From assembly GCA_036785325.1 (NCBI GenBank), contig JAXIVH010000016.1, forward strand, positions 9,372,702 through 9,436,701: 64,000 nucleotides of DNA, in the 5' to 3' direction. The notes under the pieces are model-generated. The model was given only the letters and a program-made list of their open reading frames with translations. It did not search any database and was not told the origin of the DNA. The DNA is from Urophycis tenuis (taxonomy: Eukaryota > Chordata > Actinopteri > Gadiformes > Phycidae). A program made the translations under genes and the position numbers. Of the stretch, positions 30,379-41,744 are shown piece by piece (the stretch's first letter is position 1; each line of letters starts with the position of its first letter).

Positions 30379-30620
30379 GTATGTATTTAGCTGTATCGAT
30401 TTCGTAGAAAGAGAAACGATTCCGTTGACGTTGAAGCTATGTTTTTAGCTGCTGGGTAGACTTCATTCAAACTATCGCCGTTTTGTCTGTGAGCAAGCAT
30501 ATGACTCGCGGGTGATCTCCTTTTAATCGTGGCAATCTAAGCTTTCCAACGGCGTATGGCATGACTAAATTCGCCCACGGGTCGTCGAAATAATAAGCTG
30601 ATTCATGTGTGTTCTTTTGG
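30379..30620 (+). other. Progenitor-like single satellite monomer in intron 1
   Basis: A diverged single copy: GTTGACGTTGAAGCTATG, TTTTTAGCTGCTGGGTAGAC, then AACTATCGCCGTTTTGTCTG and GGCATGACTAAATTCGCCCA. It runs straight into the pre-exon 2 spacer without tandem neighbours. It shares the terminal-monomer variants (GCATGACT, CCCACGGGTCGTCGAAATAA) found at the end of the satellite blocks. Confidence 0.6.
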
Positions 30621-30803
30621 CTGTGGAAAGAAAATAGCACACAAGTCATACCAAGTCACCTTTATTGTCAGTGATAAACATTAATAAATAAACAGTATGG
30701 ACATTGTATAAACAGTTGTATAAAAAGTGTAAACGGTATGAACAGTGTTCTTATAAAAGATATCAATATCAATACTGATCACGTGTGTATTTTATATTTC
30801 CAG

Positions 30804-31307
30804 ATTATTTGTTGATGAGCCAGAGCCTGTGACTCCCACCAACCGGCCCGTTCAGCCCACGGCGTTGTCGTCCTCCACCCGGCCGAAGCCTCCTGCGCCC
30901 ACCCGCCTCCAGCCGAGGCCTCCTGCTGCGTCAGCCTGTGGCCCGCCCGCCCCCTGTGTCGGCAGCACCCATACCGCTGGTCCTCCCCGCACAGCCACAG
31001 GCCCCCTCCGTCCTGCTTCGTGGGCCATCCTGCAGCTGTCTCTGCAGTCATCGTGTGTCAAAACCATTCAAACTTGTATATGGTAACATTTCAAAATGAC
31101 ACCAGTATAAATGAGGACCTTGCAATAGGTTGTGTGTTACAGGACCCCCCTGGCATACAGCTGTATGTCTCTGTGAAGGTGGTTGTGAAGAACGGCATCC
31201 GGCTGAACAAGTACAAGTGCCGGCAAGGCAGCAACTCTCTCGAGGGGTTGCACGCCCACCGGGTTAACGCCGTCCCTTCACAGCGATGTGGGATCATGCC
31301 GTTCCAA
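30804..31307 (+). CDS. Cassette U9: exon 2 + exon 3, first after the promoter
   Basis: Intact frames. Exon 3 at 31143-31307 has CGA to CAA (Arg to Gln in KCRRGS) and the HAHR variant. These same changes mark U12-U14 and U16, so they define a subfamily. The following microsatellite has an unusually long (TA)n run. Confidence 0.45.
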
Positions 31308-31356
31308 GTAAGTGATTAAAACACACACACATACACACACACACACACGCATATAT

Positions 31357-31418
<62 letters not shown>

Positions 31419-31463
31419 TTAAACATAGCTGACCCTTTTTTTCCCCCTTCTCGGGGATTATGC

Positions 31464-32071
31464 CCTGACGCAGTTTTGTCTGTGAGCAACCAAATTGCTC
31501 GGGGATGGGCTCATTTTAAGCATGGAAATCTAAGGTTCCCAACGGCGTATGGCAAGACTATATTGAGTCATGGGTCGTTGAAATACTGAGCTAATTAATT
31601 TCTGTTCTTTATTGAAAGATTGATCTTAATTGAAACGTTGAAGGTATGTTTTTAGCTGCTGGGTAGACTTCAGTCAACCTGACGCAGTTTTGTCTGTGAG
31701 CAACCAGACTGCACGCGGATGGGCTCATTTTAAGCGGGGAAATCTAAGCTTTTCAACGGCGTATGGCAAGACTATATTCACCAAAGGGCCGTTGAAATAC
31801 TAAGCTAATTAATTTGTGATCTGTAAGGAAAGATTGATGTTAATTGAAACGTTGAAGGTATGTTTTTAGCTGCTGGGTAGACTTCAGTCAACCTGACGCA
31901 GTTTTGTCTGTGAGCAACCAAATTGGTCGGGGATGGGCTCATTTTAAGCGGGGAAATCTAAGCTTTCCAACAACGTATGGCTAGACTATATTGACTCATG
32001 GGTCGTTGAAATACTAAGCTAATTAATTTGTGTTCTGTAAGGAAAGATTAATGTTAATTGAAACGTTGAAG
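31464..32071. repeat. 214-bp satellite block, interrupted by Rex3
   Basis: It starts mid-monomer: the usual spacer (CTCCCAGTTTTGATCTCGG...) is deleted and GGATTATGC joins directly to CCTGACGCAG. The block resumes after Rex3 at 35453 and ends near 35640, about 4 monomers in all. Confidence 0.9.
32059..32071. repeat. Rex3 target-site duplication, left copy
   Basis: TGAAACGTTGAAG, identical to 35440-35452. It is ordinary satellite sequence. Confidence 0.9.
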
Positions 32072-32108
32072 CCCCTCCATGAGCTGCCACCTTAACGTGG
32101 TGGAGGGG
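32072..32108 (+). other. GC-rich hairpin at the Rex3 5' terminus
   Basis: CCCCTCCA at the first base of the element pairs with TGGAGGGG (32101-32108), with CCAC/GTGG inside. Some RTE and R2 elements carry HDV-like ribozymes at this place. I cannot complete such a fold by eye. Confidence 0.5.
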
Positions 32109-32229
32109 TTTGCGTGTCCCAATGACCCTGGGGGCTATATTGTCGGGGGCTTCATGCACCTGGTAGGGTCACCCAAGGCAAACAGGTCCTAGGCGAGGGT
32201 CCAGACGAAGAGTCGCTCAAAAAACCCCT

Positions 32230-35200
32230 ATGATGAAAGAGAACTTTGGTACGGAGTTTCCCTTGCCCGGACGTGGGTCACCGGGGCCCCCCCCTGGAGC
32301 CAGGCCTGGGGGAAGGGCCCGTTGGCGAGCGCCTGGTGGCCGGGTCTACGCCCGCGGGGCCCGGTCGTGCACAGCCCGAAGGAACGACGCGGGACCCTCT
32401 TCCCATGGGTTCACCACCCGTGGGAGGGGCCAAAGGGGTCGGGTGCGATGTGAGCTGGGCGGCAGCAGGAGGCGGGGACCTGGGCGGTCCGACCCTCAGC
32501 TGCAGAAGCTAGCTCTGGGGACGTGGAACGTCACCTCTCTGGCGGGGAAGGAGCCGGAGCTGGTGTGCGAGGCTGAGAGGTACCGGCTAGATATAGTCGG
32601 GCTCACCTCGACACACAGTTTGGGCTCTGGAACCAGCGTCCTTCAGAGGGGTTGGACTCTTTTCCACTCTGGAGTTGCCCCTGGGGAGAGGCGCCGAGCG
32701 GGGGTGGGAATGCTCATCTCCCCCCGGCTCGGTGCCTGTACGTTGGGGTTCACCCCGGTAGACGAGAGGGTAGCCTCCCTCCGCCTTCGGGTGGGGGGAC
32801 GGGTCCTGACTGTCGTTTGTGCTTATGCACCGAACGGCAGTTCAGAGTACCCACCCTTTCTTGAGTCCTTAGGGGGAGTGTTGGAAAGCGCTCCTTCTGG
32901 GGACTCCCTTGTTCTGCTGGGGGACTTCAACGCCCATGTGGGCAATGACAGTGAGACCTGGAGGGGCGTGATTGGGAGGAACGGCCCCCCTGATCTGAAC
33001 CCGAGTGGTGTTTTGTTGTTGGACTTCTGTGCTCGTCATGGATTGTCCATAACGAACACCATGTTCAAGCATAAGGGTGTCCACATGTGCACTTGGCACC
33101 AGGACACCCTAGGCCGCAGTTCGATGATCGACTTTGTAGTTGTATCATCGGACTTGCGGCCGCATGTCTTGGACACTCGGGTGAAGAGAGGGGCGGAGCT
33201 GTCAACTGATCACCACCTGGTGGCGAGTTGGCTCCGATGGCGGGGGAAGATGCCGTTCAGACCTGGCAGACCCAAACGTACTGTGAGGGTCTTCTGGGAA
33301 CGTCTGGCTGAATCTCCTGTCAGAACGAGCTTCAACTCCCACCTCCGGGAGAGCTTCAACCATGTCCCGGGGGAGGCAGGGAACATAGAGTCCGAGTGGA
33401 CCTTGTTCCGTGCCTCCATTGTTGAAGCGGCCGACCGGAGCTGTGGCCGTAAGGTCGTCGGTGCCTGTCGCGGCGGCAACCCCCGAACCCGCTGGTGGAC
33501 CCCAGCGGTAAGGGATGCCGTCAAGCTGAAGAAGGAGTCCTACCGGGCCTTTTTGGCCCGTGGGACTCCTGAGGCAGCTGATGGGTACCGGCGGGCCAAG
33601 CGGGGCGCGGCTTCGGCGGTTGCGGAGGCAAAAACTCGGGTGTGGGAGGAGTTTGGTGAGGCCATGGAGAAGGACTTCCGAACGGCTTCGAGGAGATTCT
33701 GGACCACCATCCGGCGTCTCAGGAGGGGGAAGCAGTGCTCTGTCAACACCGTGTACGGTGGGGACGGGGCGCTGCTGACCTCGACTCGGGACGTTGTGAA
33801 TCGGTGGGGGGAATACTTCGAAGACCTCCTCAATCCCACCAACACGCCTTCCACGGAGGAAGCAGGGTCTGGGGACTCGGGGGGGGACTCTCCTATCTCC
33901 GGGGCCGAGATCGCCGAGGTGGTTAAAAAGCTCCTCGGTGGTAAGGCCCCGGGGGTGGACGAGATCCACCCCGAGTTCCTAAAGGCCCTGGATGCTGTGG
34001 GGCTGTCTTGGTTGACACGTCTCTGCAGCATCGCGTGGACATCGGGGGCAGTGCCTCTGGATTGGCAGACCGGGGTGGTGGTTCCCCTCTTCAAAAAGGG
34101 GGACCGGAGGGTGTGCTCCAACTACAGGGGGATCACACTCCTCAGCCTCCCCGGTAAGGTCTATTCGGGGGTCCTGGAGAGGAGGGTCCGTAGGATAGTC
34201 GAACCTCGGATTCAGGAGGAGCAATGTGGTTTTCGTCCCGGCAGTGGAACTGTGGACCAGCTCTATACCCTTGGCGCGGTACTCGAGGGTGCATGGGAGT
34301 TCGCCCAACCAGTCTACATGTGCTTTGTGGACTTGGAGAAGGCGTTCGACCGTGTCCCTCGGGGAGCCCTGTGGGGGGTGCTCCGGGAGTATGGGGTACC
34401 GGGCCCGCTGTTACGGGCCGTCGGGTCCCTGTACTCCCGGTGCCAGAGCTTGGTCCGCATTGCCGGCAGTAAGTCGAGCCTGTTTCCGGTGAGAGTTGGC
34501 CTCCGCCAGGGCTGCCCTTTGTCACCGATTCTGTTCACAACTTTTATGGACAGAATTTCTTGGCGCAGCCAGGGCGTTGAGGGGTTACGGTTCGGTGGCC
34601 TCAGGATTGCGTCACTGCTTTTCGCAGATGATCTTGTCCTGTTGGCTTCATCGGGCCGTGACCTTCAGCTCTCACTGGAGCGGTTCGCAGCCGAATGCGA
34701 AGCGGTTGGGATGAGGATCAGCACCTCCAAATCCGAGGCCATGGTTCTCGGCCGGAAAATGGTGGAGTGCACTCTCCGGGTCGGGGAGGAGATTCTGCCT
34801 CAAGTGGAGGAGTTCAAGTATCTCGGGGTCTTGTTCACGAGTGAGGGGAGGATGGAGCGGGAGATTGACCGACGGATCGGTGCGGCGTCGGCAGTGATGC
34901 GGGCTCTGCACCGGTCCGTCATGGTGAAGAAGGAGCTGAGCCTAAAGGCGAAGCTCTCGATTTACCGGTCAATCTACGTTCCTACCCTCACCTATGGTCA
35001 CGAGCTGTGGGTAGTGACCGAAAGAACGAGATTGCGAATACAAGCGGCCGAAATGAGTTTCCTCCGCAGGGTGTCCGGGCTCTCCCTTAGAGATAGGGTG
35101 AGAAGCTCGGTCATCCGGGAGGGGCTCAGAGTAGAACCGCTGCTCCTCCGCATCGAGAGGAGCCAGTTGCGGTGGCTCGGGCATCTAGTGAGGATGCCTC

Positions 35201-35409
35201 CTGGACGCCTCCCTGGGGAGGTGTTCCGGGCACGTCCCTCCGGGAGGAGGCCCCGGGGAAGACCCAGGACACGCTGGAGGGACTATGTCTCTCGGCTGGC
35301 CTGGGAACGCCTCGGGATCCCCCCGGAAGAGCTGGACGAAGTGGCTGGGGAGAGGGAAGTCTGGGCTTCTCTCCTCAGGCTGCTGCCCCCGCGACTCGAC
35401 CCCGGATAA
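32230..35409 (+). CDS. Rex3 endonuclease-reverse transcriptase
   Basis: 1059 residues, uninterrupted. The N-terminus is basic and Gly/Arg-rich (1-95). The apurinic-like endonuclease has TWN at 98-100, GDFN at 231-234, SMIDF near 298-302 and STDHH at 325-329. The position where many such enzymes have the metal-binding Glu (QE) reads GLTSTHS at 124-130. RT: GFRPGSGTVDQ near 670, CFVDLEKAFDRVPR near 698, and FADD at 798-801 with both Asp. The C-terminal domain carries W/R-rich GRPRTRWRDYVSRLAW. It nicks DNA and primes cDNA on target. Base composition is much richer in GC than the surrounding satellite. The ATG is the first in the open frame. Confidence 0.93.
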   Translation: MMKENFGTEFPLPGRGSPGPPPGARPGGRARWRAPGGRVYARGARSCTARRNDAGPSSHGFTTRGRGQRGRVRCELGGSRRRGPGRSDPQLQKLALGTWNVTSLAGKEPELVCEAERYRLDIVGLTSTHSLGSGTSVLQRGWTLFHSGVAPGERRRAGVGMLISPRLGACTLGFTPVDERVASLRLRVGGRVLTVVCAYAPNGSSEYPPFLESLGGVLESAPSGDSLVLLGDFNAHVGNDSETWRGVIGRNGPPDLNPSGVLLLDFCARHGLSITNTMFKHKGVHMCTWHQDTLGRSSMIDFVVVSSDLRPHVLDTRVKRGAELSTDHHLVASWLRWRGKMPFRPGRPKRTVRVFWERLAESPVRTSFNSHLRESFNHVPGEAGNIESEWTLFRASIVEAADRSCGRKVVGACRGGNPRTRWWTPAVRDAVKLKKESYRAFLARGTPEAADGYRRAKRGAASAVAEAKTRVWEEFGEAMEKDFRTASRRFWTTIRRLRRGKQCSVNTVYGGDGALLTSTRDVVNRWGEYFEDLLNPTNTPSTEEAGSGDSGGDSPISGAEIAEVVKKLLGGKAPGVDEIHPEFLKALDAVGLSWLTRLCSIAWTSGAVPLDWQTGVVVPLFKKGDRRVCSNYRGITLLSLPGKVYSGVLERRVRRIVEPRIQEEQCGFRPGSGTVDQLYTLGAVLEGAWEFAQPVYMCFVDLEKAFDRVPRGALWGVLREYGVPGPLLRAVGSLYSRCQSLVRIAGSKSSLFPVRVGLRQGCPLSPILFTTFMDRISWRSQGVEGLRFGGLRIASLLFADDLVLLASSGRDLQLSLERFAAECEAVGMRISTSKSEAMVLGRKMVECTLRVGEEILPQVEEFKYLGVLFTSEGRMEREIDRRIGAASAVMRALHRSVMVKKELSLKAKLSIYRSIYVPTLTYGHELWVVTERTRLRIQAAEMSFLRRVSGLSLRDRVRSSVIREGLRVEPLLLRIERSQLRWLGHLVRMPPGRLPGEVFRARPSGRRPRGRPRTRWRDYVSRLAWERLGIPPEELDEVAGEREVWASLLRLLPPRLDPG

Positions 35410-35439
35410 GCGGAGGATATGGATGGATGGATGGATGGA

Positions 35440-35640
35440 TGAAACGTTGAAGGTTTTTTTTCAGCTGCTGGGTAGACTTCAGTCAACCTGACGCAGTTTT
35501 TGTCTGTGAGCAACCAAATTGATCAGAGATGGGCTCATTTTAAGCGGGGAAATCTAAGCTTTCCAACGACGTATGGCATGACTATATTTGCCCACGGGTC
35601 GTCGAAATAATAAGCTGATTCATGTGTGTTCTGTTGGCTG
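35440..35640. repeat. Rex3 right target duplication and end of satellite block
   Basis: The right copy of the 13-bp duplication (35440-35452) opens the remaining monomer, which is the terminal variant leading to cassette U10. Confidence 0.85.
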
Positions 35641-35820
35641 TGGAAAGAAAATAGCACACAAGTCCTATCAAGTCAACTTTATTGTCAGTGATAAACATTA
35701 ATAAATAAACAGTATGGACATTGTATAAACAGTTGTATAAAAAGTGTAAACGGTATGAACAGTGTTCTTATAAAAGATATCAATATCAATACTGATCACG
35801 TGTGTATTTTATATTTCCAG

Positions 35821-36324
35821 GTTATTTGTTGATGAGCCAGAGCCTGTGACTCCCACCAACCGGCCCGTTCAGCCCACTGCGTTGTCGTCCTCCACCCGGC
35901 CGAAGCCTCCTGCGCCCACCCGCCTCCAGCCGAGGCCTCCTGCTGCGTCAGCCTGTGGCCCGCCCGCCCCCTGTGTCGGCAGCACCCATACCGCTGGTCC
36001 TCCCCGCACAGCCACAGGCCCCCTCCGTCCTGCTTCGTGGGCCATCCTGAAGCTGTCTCTGCAGTCATCGTGTGTCAAAACCATTCAAACTTGTATATGG
36101 TAACATTTCAAAATGACACCACCATAAATGAGGACCTTGCAATAGGTTGTGTGTTACAGGACCCCCCTGGCATACAGCTGTATGTCTCTGTGAAGGTGGT
36201 TGTGAAGAACGGCATCCGGCTGAACAAGTACAAGTGCCGGCGAGGCAGCAACTCTCTCGAGGGGTTGCACGCCCACCTGGTTAACGCCATCCCTTGACAG
36301 CGATGTGGGATCATGCCGTTCCAA
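35821..36324 (+). pseudogene. Cassette U10: exon 3 nonsense
   Basis: TCA is changed to TGA at 36295-36297 in exon 3 (36160-36324), 10 codons before its end. Exon 2 has a G-to-A-type change near its end (ILKLSL for ILQLSL). Splice sites are kept. Confidence 0.6.
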
Positions 36325-36334
36325 GTAAGTGATT

Positions 36335-36385
<51 letters not shown>

Positions 36386-36627
36386 GCGCGCATATATAGA
36401 CACACACACACGCATATATACACACACATATATATATATAAACTTAAACATAGCTGACCCTTTTTTTCCCCCTTCTCGGGGATTATGCTCCCAGTTTTGA
36501 TCTCGGACGTCTGGTCACTAATAGCATATAATAATATTCTATTACTGTTGAGCCAACTATGAATAATAAAACAGGCCAAAACATGTGTCCTTCATCATAG
36601 CTACACGTATTACAAAAAAAACGTGTG

Positions 36628-37676
36628 AATTGAAAAGTTGAAGGTATGTTTTTAGCTGCTGGGTAGACTTCAGTCAACCTGACGCAGTTTTGTCTGTGAG
36701 CAACCAAATTGCTCGGGGATGGGCTCATTTTAAGCGGGGAAATGTAAGCTTTCCACCGGCGTATGGCAAGACTATATTGACTCATGGGTCGTTGAAATAC
36801 TAAGCTAATTAATTTGTGATCTGTAAGGAAAGATTGATGTTAATTGAAACGTTGAAGGTATGTTTTTAGCTGCTGGGTAGACTTCAGTCAACCTGACGCA
36901 GTTTAGTCTGTGAGCAACCAGACTGCTCGCGGATGGGCTCATTTTAAGCGGGGAAATCTAAGGTTCCCAACGGCGTATGGCAAGACTATATTGACTCATT
37001 GGTCGTTGAAATACTAAGCTAATTAATTTGTGATCTGTAAGGAAAGATTGATGTTAATTGAAACGTTTAAGGTATGTTTTTAGCTGCTGGGTAGACTTCA
37101 TTCAACCTGACGCAGTTTAGTCTGTGATCAACCAGACTGCTCGCGGATGGGCTCATTTTAAGCAGGGAAATCCAAGCTTTCCAACGGCGTATGGCAAGAC
37201 TATATTGACTCATGGGTCGTTGAAATACTAAGCTAATTAATTTGTGTTCTGTAAGGAAAGATTGATGTTAATTGAAACGTTGAAGGTATGTTTTTAGCTG
37301 CTGGGTAGACTTCAGTCAACCTGACGCAGTTTAGTCTGTGAGCAACCAAATTGCTCGGGGATGGGCTCATTATAAGCGGGGAAATCTAAGCTTTCCAACG
37401 GTGTATGGCAAGACTATATTCACCAAAGGGTCGTTGAAATACTAAGCTAATTAATTTGTGTTCTGTAAGGAAAGATTGATGTTAATTGAAACGTTTAAGG
37501 TATGTTTTTAGCTGCTGGGTAGACTTCAGTCAACCTGACGCAGTTTTTGTCTGTGAGCAACCAAATTGATCAGAGATGGGCTCATTTTAAGCGGGGAAAT
37601 CTAAGCTTTCCAACGACGTATGGCATGACTATATTTGCCCACGGGTCGTCGAAATAATAAGCTGATTCATGTGTGT
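36628..37676. repeat. 214-bp satellite block, 5 monomers
   Basis: Five monomers. The first four are nearly identical to the start of the next block (38670 onward), showing a recent 2047-bp duplication of satellite plus U10/U11. Confidence 0.9.
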
Positions 37677-37867
37677 TCTGTTGGCTGTGGAAAGAAAATA
37701 GCACACAAGTCCTATCAAGTCAACTTTATTGTCAGTGATAAACATTAAAAAATAAACAGTATGGACATTGTATAAACAGTTGTATAAAAAGTGTAAACGG
37801 TATGAACAGTGTTCTTATAAAAGATATCAATATCAATACTGATCACGTGTGTATTTTATATTTCCAG

Positions 37868-38371
37868 ATTATTTGTTGATGAGCCAGAGCCTATGACTCC
37901 CACCAACCGGCCCGTTCAGCCCACTGCGTTGTCGTCCTCCACCCGGCCGAAGCCTCCTGCGCCCACCCGCCTCCAGCCGAGGCCTCCTGCTGCGTCAGCC
38001 TGTGGCCCGCCCGCCCCCTGTGTCGGCAGCACCCATACCGCTGGTCCTCCCCGCACAGCCACAGGCCCCCTCCGTCCTGCTTCGTGGGCCATCCTGCAGC
38101 TGTCTCTGCAGTCATCGTGTGTCAAAACCATTCAAACTTGTATATGGTAACATTTCAAAATGACACCACCATAAATGAGGACCTTGCAATAGGTTGTGTG
38201 TTACAGGACCCCCCTGGCATACAGCTGTATGTCTCTGTGAAGGTGGTTGTGAAGAACGGCATCCGGCTGAACAAGTACAAGTGCCGGCGAGGCAGCAACT
38301 CTCTCGAGGGGTTGCACGCCCACCTGGTTAACGCCATCCCTTGACAGCGATGTGGGATCATGCCGTTCCAA
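37868..38371 (+). pseudogene. Cassette U11: exon 3 nonsense
   Basis: Same TGA as U10 (38342-38344), so the mutation preceded the duplication. Exon 2 has GTG to ATG in EPEPV. Confidence 0.6.
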
Positions 38372-38381
38372 GTAAGTGATT

Positions 38382-38430
<49 letters not shown>

Positions 38431-38669
38431 GCGCGCATATATAGACACACACACACGCATATATACACACACATATATATATATAAACTTAAACATAGCT
38501 GACCCTTTTTTTCCCCCTTCTCGGGGATTATGCTCCCAGTTTTGATCTCGGACGTCTGGTCACTTGTAGCATATAATAATATTCTATTACTGTTGAGCCA
38601 ACTATGAATAATAAAACAGGCCAAAACATGTGTCCTTCATCATAGCTACACGTATTACAAAAAAAACGT

Positions 38670-40795
38670 GTGAATTGAAAAGTTGAAGGTATGTTTTTAG
38701 CTGCTGGGTAGACTTCAGTCAACCTGACGCAGTTTTGTCTGTGAGCAACCAAATTGCTCGGGGATGGGCTCATTTTAAGCGGGGAAATGTAAGCTTTCCA
38801 CCGGCGTATGGCAAGACTATATTGACTCATGGGTCGTTGAAATACTAAGCTAATTAATTTGTGATCTGTAAGGAAAGATTGATGTTAATTGAAACGTTGA
38901 AGGTATGTTTTTAGCTGCTGGGTAGACTTCAGTCAACCTGACGCAGTTTAGTCTGTGAGCAACCAGACTGCTCGCGGATGGGCTCATTTTAAGCGGGGAA
39001 ATCTAAGGTTCCCAACGGCGTATGGCAAGACTATATTGACTCATTGGTCGTTGAAATACTAAGCTAATTAATTTGTGATCTGTAAGGAAAGATTGATGTT
39101 AATTGAAACGTTTAAGGTATGTTTTTAGCTGCTGGGTAGACTTCATTCAACCTGACGCAGTTTAGTCTGTGATCAACCAGACTGCTCGCGGATGGGCTCA
39201 TTTTAAGCAGGGAAATCCAAGCTTTCCAACGGCGTATGGCAAGACTATATTGACTCATGGGTCGTTGAAATACTAAGCTAATTAATTTGTGTTCTGTAAG
39301 GAAAGATTGATGTTAATTGAAACGTTGAAGGTATGTTTTTAGCTGCTGGGTAGACTTCAGTCAACCTGACGCAGTTTAGTCTGTGAGCAACCAAATTGCT
39401 CGGGGATGGGCTCATTATAAGCGGGGAAATCTAAGCTTTCCAACGGTGTATGGCAAGACTATATTCACCAAAGGGTCGTTGAAATACTAAGCTAATTAAT
39501 TTGTGTTCTGTAAGGAAAGATTGTAATTGAAACGTTTAAGGTATGTTTTTAGCTGCCGGGTAGACTTCAGTCAACCTGACGCAGTTTAGTCTGTGATCAA
39601 CCAGACTGCTGGCGGATGGGCTCATTTTAAGCGGGGAAATCTAAGCTTTTCAACGGCGTATGGCAAGACTATATTCACCAAAGGGCCGTTGAAATACTAA
39701 GCTTATTGATTTGTGTTCTGTAAGGAAAGATTGATGTTAATTGAAACGTTAAAGGTATGTTTTTAGCTGCTGGGTAGACTTCATTCAACCTGACGCAGTT
39801 TAGTCTGTGATCAACCAGACTGCTCGCGGATGGGCTCATTTTAAGCGGGGAAATCTAAGCTTTCCAACAGCGTATGGCAAGACTATATTGAGTCATGGGT
39901 CGTTGAAATACTAAGCTAATTAATTTGTGATCTGTAAGGAAAGATTGATGTTAATTGAAACGTTTAAGGTATGTTTTTAGCTGCTGGGTAGACTTCAGTC
40001 AACCTGACGCAGTTTTGTCTTTGAGCAACTAAATTGATCAGAGATGGGCTCATTTTAAGCGGGGAAATCTAAGCTTTCCAACGACGCATGGCAAGACTAT
40101 ATTGACTCATGGGTCGTTGAAATACTAAGCTAATTAATTTGTGTTCTGTAAGGAAAGATTGATGTTAATTGAAACGTTGAAGGTATGTTTTTAGCTGCTG
40201 GGTAGACTTCAGTCAACCTGACGCAGTTTAGTCTGTGAGCAACCAAATTGCTCGGGGATGGGCTCATTATAAGCGGGGAAATCTAAGCTTTCCAACGGTG
40301 TATGGCAAGACTATATTCACCAAAGGGTCGTTGAAAGACTAAGCTAATTAATTTGTGTTCTGTAAGGAAAGATTGATGTTAATTGAAACGTTTAAGGTAT
40401 GTTTTTAGCTGCTGGGTAGACTTCAGTCAACCTGACGCAGTTTAGTCTGTGATCAACCAAATTGCTCGGGGATGGGCTCATTTTAAGCGGGGAAATCTAA
40501 CCTTTCCAACAGCATATGGCAAGACTATATTCACCAAAGGGTCGTTGAAATACTAAGCTGATTAATTTGTGATCTGTAAGGAAAGATTGATGTTAATTGA
40601 AACGTTGAAGGTATGTTTTTAGCTGCTGGGTAGACTTCAGTCAACCTGACGCAGTTTTGTCTTTGAGCAACTAAATTGATCAGAGATGGGCTCATTTTAA
40701 GCGGGGAAATCTAAGCTTTCCAACGACGTATGGCATGACTATATTTGCCCACGGGTCGTCGAAATAATAAGCTGATTCATGTGTCTTCTGTTGGC
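38670..40795. repeat. 214-bp satellite block, 10 monomers
   Basis: Ten monomers. One, near 39525, lacks a few bases (GATTGTAATTG for GATTGATGTTAATTG), one of the rare indels in the family. Confidence 0.9.
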
Positions 40796-40977
40796 TGTGG
40801 AAAGAAAATAGCACACAAGTCCTACCAAGTCAACTTTATTGTCAGTGATAAACATTAATAAATAAACAGTATGGACATTGTATAAACAGTTGTATAAAAA
40901 GTGTAAACAGTATGAACAGTGTTCTTATAAAAGATATCAATATCAATACTGATCACGTGTGTATTTTATATTTCCAG

Positions 40978-41481
40978 ATTATTTGTTGATGAGCCAGAGC
41001 CTGTGACTCCCACCAACCGGCCCGTTCAGCCCACTGCGTTGTCGTCCTCCACCCGGCCGAAGCCTCCTGCGCCCACCCGCCTCCAGCCGAGGCCTCCTGC
41101 TGCGTCAGCCTGTGGCCCGCCCGCCGCCTGTGTCGGCAGCACCCATACCGCTGGTCCTCCCCGCACAGCCACAGGCCCCCTCCGTCCTGCTTCGTGGGCC
41201 ATCCTGCAGCTGTCTCTGCAGTCATCGTGTGTCAAAACCATTCAAACTTGTATATGGTAACATTTCAAAATGACACCAGCATAAATGAGGAGCTTGCAAT
41301 AGGTTGTGTGTTACAGGACCCCCCTGGCATACAGCTGTATGTCTCTGTGAAGGTGGTTGTGAAGAACGGCATCCGGCTGAACAAGTACAAGTGCCGGCAA
41401 GGCAGCAACTCTCTCGAGGGGTTGCACGCCCACCGGGTTAACGCCGTCCCTTCACAGCGATGTGGGATCATGCCGTTCCAA
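40978..41481 (+). CDS. Cassette U12: exon 2 + exon 3
   Basis: Intact frames. Exon 3 41317-41481 is of the CAA/HAHR subfamily. Asp to Glu in NEELAIG. Confidence 0.4.
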
Positions 41482-41744
41482 GTAAGTGATTAAAACACAC
41501 ACACATACACACACACACACACGCATATATACACACACATATATATATATATAAATACTTAAACATAGCTGACCCTTTTTTTCCCCCTTCTCGGGGATTA
41601 TGCTCCCAGTTTTGATCTCGGACGTCTGGTCACTTGTAGCATATTATAATATTCTATTACTGTTAAGCCAACTATGAATAATAAAACAGGCCAAAACATG
41701 TGTCCTTTATCATAGCTACACGTATTACAAAAAAAACGTGTGAA

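Larger units (their letters stand above)
32072..35440 (+). mobile_element. Full-length Rex3 (RTE-clade) LINE
   Basis: 3.37 kb with a single intact ORF and a very short 3' UTR ending in GGATGGATGGATGG repeats, which is characteristic of Rex3. The commonly used Rex3 RT primer sites, as I recall them, match at 34063-34082 and about 34508. It is flanked by a 13-bp duplication. It inserted inside a satellite monomer. Confidence 0.93.

Noticed and set aside
33202..34525. Long minus-strand ORFs within Rex3
   Set aside because: Shadows of the high-GC Rex3 coding frame. They lack any motif.
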